This document shows positions 7,262 through 15,128 of a stretch of DNA of 42,836 nucleotides, one piece after another. The notes beneath the pieces were generated by a model. That model searched no databases. It was not told the origin of the DNA and saw only the letters and a list, made by a program, of their open reading frames with translations. Within the stretch, counting starts at the first letter, position 1; the number at the start of each line of letters is the position of its first letter. Source of the stretch: Nostocoides japonicum T1-X7 (GTDB taxonomy: Bacteria > Actinomycetota > Actinomycetes > Actinomycetales > Dermatophilaceae); the NCBI RefSeq assembly GCF_001046855.1, contig NZ_HF570958.1, forward strand, positions 1,012,286 through 1,055,121. Direction: 5' to 3'. The translations under genes and the position numbers were made by a program.

Positions 7262-9556
7262 TCAGTGGTCCCGGACGGCCGTCGCGACCTCTCGGCGTGA
7301 GCGGACCCCGAGCTTCGCCAAGGCCCGGGAGACGTGCCCCTCGGCGGTGCGCACCGAGATGACGAGGGTCTCGGCGATCTCCCGGTCGGTGAGGCCCTTC
7401 GCGACGAGGGCCGCGACCTCGTGCTCACGGGGGGTGAGCCGCGCCTGCCGTGGCGAGCCCGAGCGGTGCGGCGCGGCGTCGAGGGCCTCCTCGATCGCCC
7501 GCGCGGGCGAGAGCCGGCGTCCCTGCCACCAGGCGCTCGTCCGGCAGGCCGTGAGGGACGCGGCGAGCTCCTCGAGGTCGGTCAGCTGCGGGTGGCCCCG
7601 CAGGTAGGTCGTCGTGAGGGCGACGGCGGTGTATGCCGTGCCGACCGCCGCGCCGGCGAGGACCTCCGCGAGCTCCCGCTCGCCCCGGCGCGCGGCGAGG
7701 AGCGCGGCGACCTGGAGGGCGTCCGGGTTCTCCGGCCGGTGGGGGAAGCTCCGCGAGATGCGCAGGGCGCTCTCCAGGAGCGTCGTGGCCGCGTCGTCGT
7801 CACCCCGGCCCAGGGCGTCGAGGGCGCGGAGATGGTGGGCGAAGGCGAGGTAGTACTCCTCGTCGTGGCGCCGGCTCAGGTGCTCGATGTCGGCGAGCGT
7901 CGAGAGCACGCGGTCGTCGTCGCCGGTGCCGAGCCCGGCATAGACGATGAGCTGGCGCAGCTGGAAGTCGAGGGGGCGCGGTCGGTCCTCGATCGTCGGG
8001 AGGTCCGCGAGGAGGGTGTCGAGCGCCTGCTCGTGCTCGCCCTGGATGATGAGGCCGAAGGCGCGGACGAAGGTCTGGGCGCCGGGCCGCACGACCGCGG
8101 GCGGCAGCGTGGACTCCAGCCGGGCGGCCTCCTGGGTGCTCGCCCCCGCCCCGACGAGGTCGCCCTTGGCGAGCCGCAGCGTCGCGTCGTTGCGCAGGGC
8201 GCGGGCCCTCAGCTCGCTCGTCGTGTCGACGTGCCGGAGGATGCGACCCAGCCAGTAGAGGCCCTCGTCGACGTGGCCCGCCGTCCACCACAGCTGGCTC
8301 GTCGGCATGAGCGCGAGGTCGTAGAGCAGCTCGGTGAGCTCGGCCCGCTCCAGGCAGGTGTCGATCGCCTGACGGAGGTTCGGCAGGTCCGACTCGGCAC
8401 GCGACAGCAGGAGCGACTGGCCCGGGCCGACCCAGCTCTCCTCCACGCCCCGCGCCACCCCGGCATACCAGCGGGCGTGGGCCGCGGCGACGGCGTCCCG
8501 TGGAGGGCCGTCGTCCTGGTCTCGGCCGAGGGAGCGCAACGGGTCGGGAAGCGAGTACCGCATCCGTCCGTGGACGGGCTCGCCGACGAGGACGGACTTG
8601 TCGGTCAGCGCCTGGACGAGGTCGAGCACGGGCGCCGAACCGGTGTCGAGCCCGGCGTCGTCGCATACCGCCTCGAGGGCATCGAGGTCGAAGGAGCCGG
8701 CGAACCGGGACACCATCGCCCACAGGCGCCGCTCCGCCGGCGAGCAGAGCCCGAAGCTCCACCGGGCGGAGTCCCGCATGCTGCGCAGCCGCGGCGGGAG
8801 GTGAGCCGTCGGCGCGGAGAGGAGGGCGAGCGGATCGGCGAGGCGGTCGGCGATCTGCTCCAGGGTGAGCGCGCGCAGGCGAGCGGCGGCGAGCTCGATC
8901 GCCTGGGGTATGCCGCCGACCCGGGTGCAGATGTCGCGGACGACCGGCAGCGTCGTCTCGTCGGCCCGGAACGTGGGGTCGGCGGTCCGCGCCCGGTCGA
9001 GGAACAGGACGACCGCGTCGCCGTCGACCGTCCCGGTGCCGGCCGGGCTCGTGACGGCGAGCGAGTGGAGGTCGACGACCGCCTCGCCGGGAAGGCCGAG
9101 GAGGTGCCGGCTCGTCGTGAGCACGGCGACCCGAGGGCAGCGCCGTGCCAGCTCCTCGACGACCCGGACCACACCGTCCGCCACGTGCTCGCACGTGTCG
9201 AGGACGAGGACGAGCGACTGGCCGCCGAGGTGCTCGCAGACCAGCTGGAGGGGGTCCTTGGTCGTCGGGTTCACCCCGAGCGTCGAGGCCAGGAGGGCGG
9301 GGACCAGCTCGCTCTGGGACACCTCGCCGAGCTGGACGACCGCCGTTCGCGAGCGGGTGCCCGGCTCGAGCCGTCCGACGGACTCCATGGCGAGGCGGGT
9401 CTTGCCGATGCCGCCCGGCCCGTGGACGGTGACGAGCGCGCCGGGGCGCAGCAGCCGGCGCACGGCGGACAGCTCCACCTCGCGGCCGACGAAGCGCGTG
9501 GCCGGCCGCCGCCACGGCTGCTCCGGGAGAGGCACTGACGACGAACCCACTCTCAT
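7262..9556 (-). CDS. LuxR-family STAND ATPase transcriptional regulator
   Basis: 764-aa regulator: an N-terminal P-loop ATPase (FVGRE motif near residue 22, Walker A GPGGIGKT at 46-53, Walker B-like LVLVLDTCEH near 120), a long helical repeat middle region of TPR type, and a C-terminal LuxR helix-turn-helix (about 700-764) with LTPREHEVAALVAKGLTDRE and TAEGHVSRALAKLGVRS. It has the STAND/MalT architecture in which inducer and ATP binding license DNA binding. Start ATG at 9556 has GAAGGG 5 nt upstream. It lies directly upstream of the GH13 gene on the same strand, so regulation of that glycosidase is a reasonable guess, but related proteins are very common in actinobacteria with unrelated neighbours. 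Confidence 0.92.
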   Translation of the reverse strand: MRVGSSSVPLPEQPWRRPATRFVGREVELSAVRRLLRPGALVTVHGPGGIGKTRLAMESVGRLEPGTRSRTAVVQLGEVSQSELVPALLASTLGVNPTTKDPLQLVCEHLGGQSLVLVLDTCEHVADGVVRVVEELARRCPRVAVLTTSRHLLGLPGEAVVDLHSLAVTSPAGTGTVDGDAVVLFLDRARTADPTFRADETTLPVVRDICTRVGGIPQAIELAAARLRALTLEQIADRLADPLALLSAPTAHLPPRLRSMRDSARWSFGLCSPAERRLWAMVSRFAGSFDLDALEAVCDDAGLDTGSAPVLDLVQALTDKSVLVGEPVHGRMRYSLPDPLRSLGRDQDDGPPRDAVAAAHARWYAGVARGVEESWVGPGQSLLLSRAESDLPNLRQAIDTCLERAELTELLYDLALMPTSQLWWTAGHVDEGLYWLGRILRHVDTTSELRARALRNDATLRLAKGDLVGAGASTQEAARLESTLPPAVVRPGAQTFVRAFGLIIQGEHEQALDTLLADLPTIEDRPRPLDFQLRQLIVYAGLGTGDDDRVLSTLADIEHLSRRHDEEYYLAFAHHLRALDALGRGDDDAATTLLESALRISRSFPHRPENPDALQVAALLAARRGERELAEVLAGAAVGTAYTAVALTTTYLRGHPQLTDLEELAASLTACRTSAWWQGRRLSPARAIEEALDAAPHRSGSPRQARLTPREHEVAALVAKGLTDREIAETLVISVRTAEGHVSRALAKLGVRSRREVATAVRDH

Positions 9557-9802
9557 CGACGCCCTTCGACATCCCGACGGACCCAGCCTGCGCGTGGCAC
9601 GACGACCCTACCCCGGCGCGGGGGAGGGGTCCGTTCGCTCCTCGACGTGGGTCGTCCGCGGTACGGGCGGGATACGTACGTACCGGGATGCGACTACGCG
9701 ACTCCGGTACCGCCCCTGGTGTCCACCGACGATCACTGGTGGGGTGGGTGACTCACCGGGCGGCTCGTCCGGCCCCAGCCACGTCGTCGGGAGGGATCGC
9801 GG

Positions 9803-11341
9803 ATGGCCGGCTCCAACGGCCGGACGGCATCGTGCGGCCGCTCGGACGGACCTGCGGGGCGGACCCCCGGTGCCGGCACGGAACGGCGCCGGGACGTCTC
9901 CACGCGAAGGGCGTATGCCGTCGCCGTGGCGGCCGTCCTCCTCGTCGTCGCCGTGTGCGTCGGCGTCTCCACCGCGTCGGGCGACCCGTTGCCCGATCCC
10001 ATCGGGCCCTGCCTCGGCAGCGACTGCCCCGACACGTGGGGACCTCCCGGTCCGGGGAGCGTCATCGGGCACGACGCGGCCGTCAACGTCTTCGTCGGCC
10101 ACGACTTCTCGGTCACCGGAGGCGCGGCCGAGCTCGAGGGGCGGCTCGTCGTCCTCGGCGACGCGGACGTCGATCGCTCCATCGCCGGCGGGTACAACAT
10201 CGGGGTCGTCGGGGCAGGCTCCCTCGTCGCGCCACCCGTCGGCGAGGACCACGCGATCATCGGCGGCTCGCTGACCGTCGGGTCGGGCACGCACGTCGAG
10301 ATCGGCGGGGGAGATCCCGCGGAGTGGGGCAACCTCGCCTACGGCACGACCCTCTCCGGCACCGTCAACCTCTCCGGACCCGGCACGACGCGGCAGGACC
10401 CCGCCGCGGTCGAGCCGTACACCGGCATACCCGATGCCCTCGGCGAGATCTCCCGGTGCGCGGCGAGCAACCCGACGACCGGCACGGTGTCCGCGGAGTT
10501 CGGCACGACCGTCTTCCAGGGCGACGGCTCGAGCGCCGTGCAGGTCTTCACCGTCGACGGCTCGCTGCCCGGCGACGGGGGTGTGGACTTCCGCGGCATC
10601 CCGGACGGCGCGACCGTCATCGTCAACATCGTCGGCGCGACCGCGGACCTCGGCGTCAACTACCTCAACCTCGCCGCCGAGGACGGGCTGCGGCTGCTCT
10701 GGAACGTCCCCGATGCGACGGCGACGTCGATCTACGGGTATGCCGCGCTGCCGGGCTCCATCCTCGTCGCCAACCCGGCCGGCACGACCCGGATTGCCCT
10801 GCCGAGCACGAACGGGCGGGTGCTCATCGCGGGCAACCTCGAGCACGGCTACTCCGAGGGGTCCGGTGGCGGGGAGATGCACAACTACCCCTTCCTCGGT
10901 GACATCCCGTGCGCGACGACGAGCACCACGACGACGAGCACCACGACCACGGTGACGCCGACGACGACGACGTCGCCGACTCCGACGACGGTGACCCCGA
11001 CTACGACGACGACGTCGCCGACTCCGACGACGGTGACGCCGACCACGACGACGACGTCGCCGACGCCGACGACGGTGACGCCGACCACGACGACAGTGGC
11101 TCCCACGACGAGTTCGTCGACGACATCGTCGACGTCGACGACAGGTGCCGTGATCGTGCCGACGGGTGGCTCGTCCTCCGGGGGCGGCGCCACGGAGGCG
11201 ACCGGCGGGTCGTCAGGCGGGTCCTCCGGAGGACTGGCGTTCACCGGTGCGCGGATCGGCGGCCCCGCGCTCCTCGTCCTGCTCCTCGTCGGTGGCGGCC
11301 TGGTGCTCGTCCGCCTCGGCCGCGGCGGCCTGCACTCCTGA
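9803..11341 (+). CDS. Choice-of-anchor A family surface protein with Thr-rich stalk and LAxTG sorting signal
   Basis: 512-aa exported protein. After a charged N-terminus, a hydrophobic segment (about residues 34-56, YAVAVAAVLLVVAVCVGVS) acts as signal peptide. A beta-rich domain follows (about 60-370), with GHDAAVNVFVGHDFSVTGGAAELEGRLVVLGD, typical of the choice-of-anchor-A family. Then a Thr/Pro stalk made of 13-14-aa repeats (about 372-440), a Gly/Ser linker, and at 478-482 the sortase signal LAFTG followed by a membrane helix and RLGRGGLHS. LAxTG suits actinobacterial class E sortases, so covalent cell-wall attachment is expected; no sortase gene is in the window. The start is supported by GGGAGG 8 nt upstream. 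The 246-bp gap before it holds the palindrome TACGTACGTA at 9673-9682. Function is likely surface structure or adhesion. Confidence 0.88.
   Translation: MAGSNGRTASCGRSDGPAGRTPGAGTERRRDVSTRRAYAVAVAAVLLVVAVCVGVSTASGDPLPDPIGPCLGSDCPDTWGPPGPGSVIGHDAAVNVFVGHDFSVTGGAAELEGRLVVLGDADVDRSIAGGYNIGVVGAGSLVAPPVGEDHAIIGGSLTVGSGTHVEIGGGDPAEWGNLAYGTTLSGTVNLSGPGTTRQDPAAVEPYTGIPDALGEISRCAASNPTTGTVSAEFGTTVFQGDGSSAVQVFTVDGSLPGDGGVDFRGIPDGATVIVNIVGATADLGVNYLNLAAEDGLRLLWNVPDATATSIYGYAALPGSILVANPAGTTRIALPSTNGRVLIAGNLEHGYSEGSGGGEMHNYPFLGDIPCATTSTTTTSTTTTVTPTTTTSPTPTTVTPTTTTTSPTPTTVTPTTTTTSPTPTTVTPTTTTVAPTTSSSTTSSTSTTGAVIVPTGGSSSGGGATEATGGSSGGSSGGLAFTGARIGGPALLVLLLVGGGLVLVRLGRGGLHS
10952..11092 (+). repeat. Tandem 39/42-bp coding repeat of the Thr/Pro stalk
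   Basis: Units begin at 10952 (39 bp), 10991 (42 bp), 11033 (42 bp) and 11075 (partial). Each encodes VTPTTTT(T)SPTPTT. The first unit is one Thr codon shorter than the others, showing copy-level slippage. Such repeats usually vary in number between strains. Confidence 0.9.
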
Positions 11342-11365
11342 GCCCCCGGGGGTGCAGGCCGCCGC
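11322..11365. terminator. Bidirectional hairpin between convergent genes
   Basis: Perfect 14-bp stem (GCGGCGGCCTGCAC / GTGCAGGCCGCCGC) with a 16-nt loop. The surface-protein stop codon (11339-11341) lies in the loop, and the minus-strand gene's stop starts at 11366, directly against the right arm. No U-tract on either side. Confidence 0.7.
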
Positions 11366-11845
11366 TCAGCGAGCCGGCGCCGGGGTGGGGGACGAGACCG
11401 CCTCCCGGCCTCGCCGCAGCCGCTTGTCGACCTCGATGACGACGGGCACGACGCACGCGAGGGCGAGACAGGTGAGCCACTGAGCGCCGCTCAGGCCCGC
11501 CGTTCCCAGCGCCTGCTGGAGGAAGCCGAGCTCGACGGCGGCCACGGTCAGCAATGTCGGCACCGCGAGGACGCGGAGCGCGCCGAGCACGGGTGCGTCG
11601 ATCCCGCTCGCCGGATCCCGGCGCAGGACGAGGCCGGACAGCACGGTCCGCAAGGACATGACGACGAAGGCCATCGTCGTCGCCGTGCTCGGGCCGCCCT
11701 CGAGACCCGGGGCCACGAGGAGTGCGCAGAGGGTGACCGCGCGAGGACGAACCTCGGCCACGGTGAGGCCGGTCGTGGGGTCGGTGTCCAACGCGCCCGC
11801 GACGGACTCGACCGATCGGGTATGCCAGGCGGCATCCACACTCAT
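11366..11845 (-). CDS. Miniature P-type ATPase-derived membrane protein (N- and C-terminal regions only)
   Basis: 159 aa. Residues 5-33 (WHTRSVESVAGALDTDPTTGLT) look like the N-terminal cation-ATPase domain. From about residue 36 the chain continues straight into a membrane region resembling the C-terminal cation-ATPase domain: TMAFVVMSLRTVLSGLVLRRD, then helices around LGALRVLAVPTLLTVAAVELGFLQQALG and AQWLTCLALACVVPVVIEVDKRLRR. The whole core (actuator, DKTGT phosphorylation and nucleotide domains, some 700 aa) is absent, yet the frame is open and the ATG at 11845 has GAAGGG 5-6 nt upstream. It cannot pump ions by itself. It may be a decayed pump or a conserved small membrane protein; the intact frame and ribosome site favour an expressed gene. 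Function unknown. Confidence 0.75.
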   Translation of the reverse strand: MSVDAAWHTRSVESVAGALDTDPTTGLTVAEVRPRAVTLCALLVAPGLEGGPSTATTMAFVVMSLRTVLSGLVLRRDPASGIDAPVLGALRVLAVPTLLTVAAVELGFLQQALGTAGLSGAQWLTCLALACVVPVVIEVDKRLRRGREAVSSPTPAPAR

Positions 11846-11898
11846 CGTCGTCCCTTCGGGTCGAGGCCGTATCCGGCGGCTGGGGCAGCGCAGGCTGG

Positions 11899-12552
11899 TC
11901 AGCCGACGGAGGGGCTCGTCCCCGAGGGACGCCACGGCATACGGATCGGGATGAGGACGAACAGCGACACGAGGAGGTAGCCGAACACCGCGACGATGGG
12001 GAGGAAGAGGCCGAGGACGATCATCACGAGATAGCCGGCCATGCTCGGGGTGAGCCGCTCGGTGAGCAGGTCGAGGTCCTCGTCGCCGGCGTCGTCGGCG
12101 GTCAGGTGCGCGGATCTCGCATACCGCCAGAGTCCCGACAGCAGGACCGAGGTGAGGAGCAGGACGACGCCGTAGACCGTCACGGCCACCCGCTCGGCGT
12201 TGCCCTGCTTGATGAACTCGGCGAGGACCCGCGTCGGGAAGGGCAGGAGGGACACGATGAGGAGCAGCAGCATGTTGAGCCGGAGGAGGGTGCTGTTCGT
12301 GCGGGCCAGCCGCTCGGTGATCGCGTGGTGGCCGAACCAGACGGCGGCGACGGTCGAGAAGCTGACGATGTACGCGAGGTAGGAGGGCCACTCGTCGAGG
12401 AACCCTTCGAGAAGGTTCCGACCGGCGCTCAGGGGGAGGCTGAGGTCGAGGACGAGGAGGGTGATCGCGATCGCGAAAACTCCGTCGCTGAAGGCCTCCA
12501 ACCGGCCCGTCCCGTAGTCGCGTGGCGCGGGTCCACTCGATGGCTCGGTCAC
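11899..12552 (-). CDS. TMEM175/DUF1211-family membrane protein (putative potassium channel)
   Basis: 217-aa integral membrane protein with about six hydrophobic helices. The first carries RLEAFSDGVFAIAITLLVLDL (residues 17-37), including the FSD motif that defines bacterial TMEM175-like K+ channels; the remaining helices include YIVSFSTVAAVWFGHH and the C-terminal LVMIVLGLFLPIVAVFGYLLVSL. The GTG start at 12552 was chosen over the upstream ATG at 12642 because GGAGGTG lies 7 nt before it and the longer version only adds a low-complexity leader. It follows the same strand as the mini-ATPase gene (53-bp gap) and diverges from the membrane protein at 12737. The channel role is inferred from the family. 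Confidence 0.85.
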   Translation of the reverse strand: MTEPSSGPAPRDYGTGRLEAFSDGVFAIAITLLVLDLSLPLSAGRNLLEGFLDEWPSYLAYIVSFSTVAAVWFGHHAITERLARTNSTLLRLNMLLLLIVSLLPFPTRVLAEFIKQGNAERVAVTVYGVVLLLTSVLLSGLWRYARSAHLTADDAGDEDLDLLTERLTPSMAGYLVMIVLGLFLPIVAVFGYLLVSLFVLIPIRMPWRPSGTSPSVG

Positions 12553-12724
12553 CGTCCCACCTCCGTCCGAAGATCCTGGCCGACACGATCGTGGACCGTC
12601 TGGGGCCGTGATCGTCGACGCCCGTGCCGCCGAGGACGTCACGGCGCCGAAGTCACGTACTCCTCGCGTGTACCTGCGTATCCGTCGGTCCTCGCGGCCG
12701 GCCTTCCACGGCGCCTCGCCGGAC

Positions 12725-12730
12725 TACCGT
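12725..12730 (+). promoter_or_regulatory. Probable -10 element for a leaderless transcript
   Basis: TACCGT is followed by exactly 6 nt and then GTG at 12737, placing the transcription start on or beside the start codon. No convincing -35 hexamer. It helps choose GTG 12737 as the start of the membrane protein gene. Confidence 0.5.
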
Positions 12731-12736
12731 CGGGGC

Positions 12737-13771
12737 GTGACCGGACGACTGGACCTGACGGCACGTCAGGCGGATCCGGCGGCACTGTGGCGCGTCGACC
12801 TGTTCCTGTTCACCGGGGTGGCGACCGTGCTCGTCATCCGCACCTTCCTCAGTCTGACCGGCTACCCGCAGGTCGGCGGCGCGACCCTCCACATCGCGCA
12901 CGTCCTCTGGGGCGGGCTGCTCATGGCGCTCTCGATCCTCGCCATCGCAGTCTTCCCCGGGGACCAGTGGCGCTGGCGGGCGGCCTTCGTCGGCGGCATC
13001 GGGTTCGGGTTCTTCATCGACGAGGTCGGCAAGTTCGTCACCAAGGACGTCGACTACTTCTTCAAGCCGGCTGTCGCCATCATGTATGCGACGTTCGTCG
13101 CCCTCTACGTCGGCGTGCGCATCGTCCTGACCCTGCGCCCGATGACCGACCGGCGACGCCTCGCCCTCGCGGCGTCGGCTCTCGTCGACGAGGCGACGGG
13201 GGTCCTGCAGCTCACGGCGAGGGACCGGGCCCTGGCCGTCCTCGACGGCATCGCCGTGTCCAGCCCGGAGCGACCGGCCGCCGACCTCGTGCGCGACCTC
13301 CTCGACTCGGACGTGCCGGCCGGCAGAGGTGTCGAGGCCCGCCTGCTCACAGCCGTCGATCGGATCCGGCGCCGGATCCTCGCCACCCTCTCGACCGGGG
13401 CAGCGATCCGGATCGTCCTCGCCCTGTCGGCGGTGCAGGCGGTCTGGCTGCTCGGCGAGGTCGTCGTCTCGGTCGCCCGGCATCCGCAGACGAGCCGCGC
13501 ACACGCCACCCTCGACACCGGGCTGCCGGCGACCGTCACGGCGATCCTCCTCGTGACCGGCGTCGTCCTGCTGCTCACCGGGCATCGCGAGAGCGGGCTC
13601 ACCGCGCTGGAGTGGAACCACATCGTCAACCTGCTCTTCGTCCAGGTCGCCGTCTTCAACCGCGAGCAGTTCCTCGGCCTCCTGGGGTTCGCCGGGTCGG
13701 CCGTCGCGCTCATCGTCATCCGGGTGGCCCGCGACGAGGTCCGCCTGTCCGAGGGAGCGCCCGGGGCCTGA
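12737..13771 (+). CDS. Polytopic integral membrane protein of unknown function
   Basis: 344 aa with seven or eight predicted helices: LFLFTGVATVLVIRTFL, IAHVLWGGLLMALSILAIAVF, FVGGIGFGFFIDEVGKFV, AIMYATFVALYVGVRIVL, a cytoplasmic-looking charged stretch (about residues 140-220), then IRIVLALSAVQAVWLLGEVV, TVTAILLVTGVVLLLTG and FAGSAVALIVIRV. Helices two and three carry conserved-looking charged or polar residues (HIAHVLWGG, FFIDEVGKFVTKDVDYFFK), and EWNHIVNLLFVQVAVFNREQ lies near the C-terminus. I do not recognise a named family. The frame is open from GTG 12608, but GTG 12737 fits both the hydrophobic domain boundary and the leaderless -10. It diverges from the TMEM175-like gene. Confidence 0.75.
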   Translation: MTGRLDLTARQADPAALWRVDLFLFTGVATVLVIRTFLSLTGYPQVGGATLHIAHVLWGGLLMALSILAIAVFPGDQWRWRAAFVGGIGFGFFIDEVGKFVTKDVDYFFKPAVAIMYATFVALYVGVRIVLTLRPMTDRRRLALAASALVDEATGVLQLTARDRALAVLDGIAVSSPERPAADLVRDLLDSDVPAGRGVEARLLTAVDRIRRRILATLSTGAAIRIVLALSAVQAVWLLGEVVVSVARHPQTSRAHATLDTGLPATVTAILLVTGVVLLLTGHRESGLTALEWNHIVNLLFVQVAVFNREQFLGLLGFAGSAVALIVIRVARDEVRLSEGAPGA

Positions 13772-13789
13772 GCGCTCGTCAGGCCCCGG
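13761..13789. terminator. Symmetric hairpin carrying both stop codons of a convergent pair
   Basis: Perfect 11-bp inverted repeat CCGGGGCCTGA / TCAGGCCCCGG with a 7-nt loop. The TGA of the plus-strand gene (13769-13771) and the stop of the minus-strand ROK gene (13779-13781) occupy mirrored positions in the stem. Confidence 0.75.
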
Positions 13790-14996
13790 CGGCCGGTGTC
13801 GGGTAGAGCAGGTCGAGTGCGTGGCTCCGGGCGAGTTCCACGGCGGCGGCCACCGCGCCCTTGGCGACGACGTCCGCTCCCAGCTGGGACACGACGATCC
13901 GGGGACTCTCGAAGTCGAGGCTCGTGGCCAGCAGCTCGCGCGCGGTGTCGACGACCAGGCCCATCCCCGACGAGACTCCACCGCAGATGACGACGATCTC
14001 AGGGTCGTACATGCTGTGGAGGACGCGGACGACCCGAGCCAGGACCGTGCCGACCTGCGTGGCGATGCGCATCGCGTCCGGGTCGCCCTGGGCGGCGAGC
14101 TCGAGGACGGTGCCGCCCTCGAGGGCCTCGGGCCGGAGGGCGGCGAGGGCCCCGCGAGGATCGAGATCGCCGTCGCGGATCGCCTCGCGTGCCCACTCCT
14201 TGGCCCGGTGACCAAGGCCGACCGCACCCCCGACCCCGTCGACGTGGTCGAGGGCGCGCATCTCGCCGACACCGCCGTGTGCGCCCCAGAGGAGCCGGCC
14301 GTCGACGACGACGCCGGATCCGAGACGGCCTCCCGCGAGGAGGGCGACGTAGTTCTCGCAACCGGCCGCGGCGCCCGCGACCCCCTCGGCGATGGCGGCG
14401 AGTGAGGCGTCGTTCTCCACGCGCACCAACGGGGCCCGGTCCGCGAGGGCATCGACGAGGTCGGGGTTCATCCGTTGCCAGAACCCGTCGCGCTGGATGG
14501 GAGAGACGCCGAACCGGTCGACGGGTGCGGGAACCCCGACGCAGATGGCGAGTGCGTCGCCGGCGTCGCGACCGGCTCGCCGGATGAGGTCGTCGATGGC
14601 CACGCCGACGGCTGCGCGTCGCTCCTCGGCGGTGTCGTGCTCGATGCCCAGCTCGGTGTGCACCCGCGCCAGGACGGTGCCGCGCAGGTCGGCCGCCATG
14701 CCGTCGAGGTGGACGTGGCCGGCGTCGATCCCGATGACGATGCCCGCGTCGGCGTGGAAGGCGAAGCGGCGGGCCGGCCGGCCCTTGCGGTAGTCGCCGA
14801 CCGCCCGTGCGTTGGGCAGCTCGGTGAGCAGCCCGAGGCGCGCGAGGGTGTCGAGTGCCTCGATGGTCGTCGACCTCGTGAGACGCACGGCGGACATCGC
14901 GTCAGTCGCCGTGAACTCGCCGGCCCCCCACGCATACGTCAACACCGTGTCGAGGCTCGCCGGGCGGGGCGCCGACGCGCGCTGGGCCGTCTGCAT
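13779..14996 (-). CDS. ROK family transcriptional regulator of the alpha-glucoside locus
   Basis: 405 aa: an N-terminal winged helix-turn-helix (about residues 15-70, TATDAMSAVRLTRSTTIEALDTLARLGLL) fused to a sugar-kinase-like ROK domain starting at IGIDAGHVHLDGMAADL. Typical ROK elements are visible (GVPAPVD, VENDASLAAIAE, and GSGVVVDGRLLWGAHGGVGEM), but the zinc motif CxCGxxGC that normally follows the last of these is missing; the sequence reads RALDHVDGVGG. The start at 14996 is preceded by AGGAAGG. It is transcribed away from the ABC transporter/alpha-glucosidase operon, with an AT-rich inverted repeat in the shared 132-bp gap, so it probably represses that operon until a sugar binds. 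Confidence 0.92.
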   Translation of the reverse strand: MQTAQRASAPRPASLDTVLTYAWGAGEFTATDAMSAVRLTRSTTIEALDTLARLGLLTELPNARAVGDYRKGRPARRFAFHADAGIVIGIDAGHVHLDGMAADLRGTVLARVHTELGIEHDTAEERRAAVGVAIDDLIRRAGRDAGDALAICVGVPAPVDRFGVSPIQRDGFWQRMNPDLVDALADRAPLVRVENDASLAAIAEGVAGAAAGCENYVALLAGGRLGSGVVVDGRLLWGAHGGVGEMRALDHVDGVGGAVGLGHRAKEWAREAIRDGDLDPRGALAALRPEALEGGTVLELAAQGDPDAMRIATQVGTVLARVVRVLHSMYDPEIVVICGGVSSGMGLVVDTARELLATSLDFESPRIVVSQLGADVVAKGAVAAAVELARSHALDLLYPTPAAGA

Positions 14997-15041
14997 GGGT
15001 ATTGACCTTCCTCTCCGGCTCTGGCACCATCGTCGCACCTG

Positions 15042-15064
15042 ATTGATTTGATGACTAAATAAAT
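15042..15064. promoter_or_regulatory. Candidate ROK operator in the divergent intergenic region
   Basis: ATTGATTT, 7-nt spacer, AAATAAAT: an AT-rich inverted repeat of form ATTNATTT-N7-AAATNAAT inside an otherwise GC-rich sequence. It lies 65 bp before the binding-protein gene and 46 bp before the ROK gene. ROK repressors (XylR, NagC) are known to use AT-rich palindromes of this kind; the assignment is inferred. Confidence 0.6.
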
Positions 15065-15128
15065 GTGTCGAAGATAAGAGCTGAAGCCATCCCGTCGCGT
15101 GGTGGCATGCCGTCGAAGGAGACAGCAC

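Noticed and set aside
12608..12736. Upstream extension of the membrane protein to GTG 12608
   Set aside because: It would overlap the divergent gene's promoter, adds a non-hydrophobic Arg-rich leader and ignores the TACCGT element placed for GTG 12737.
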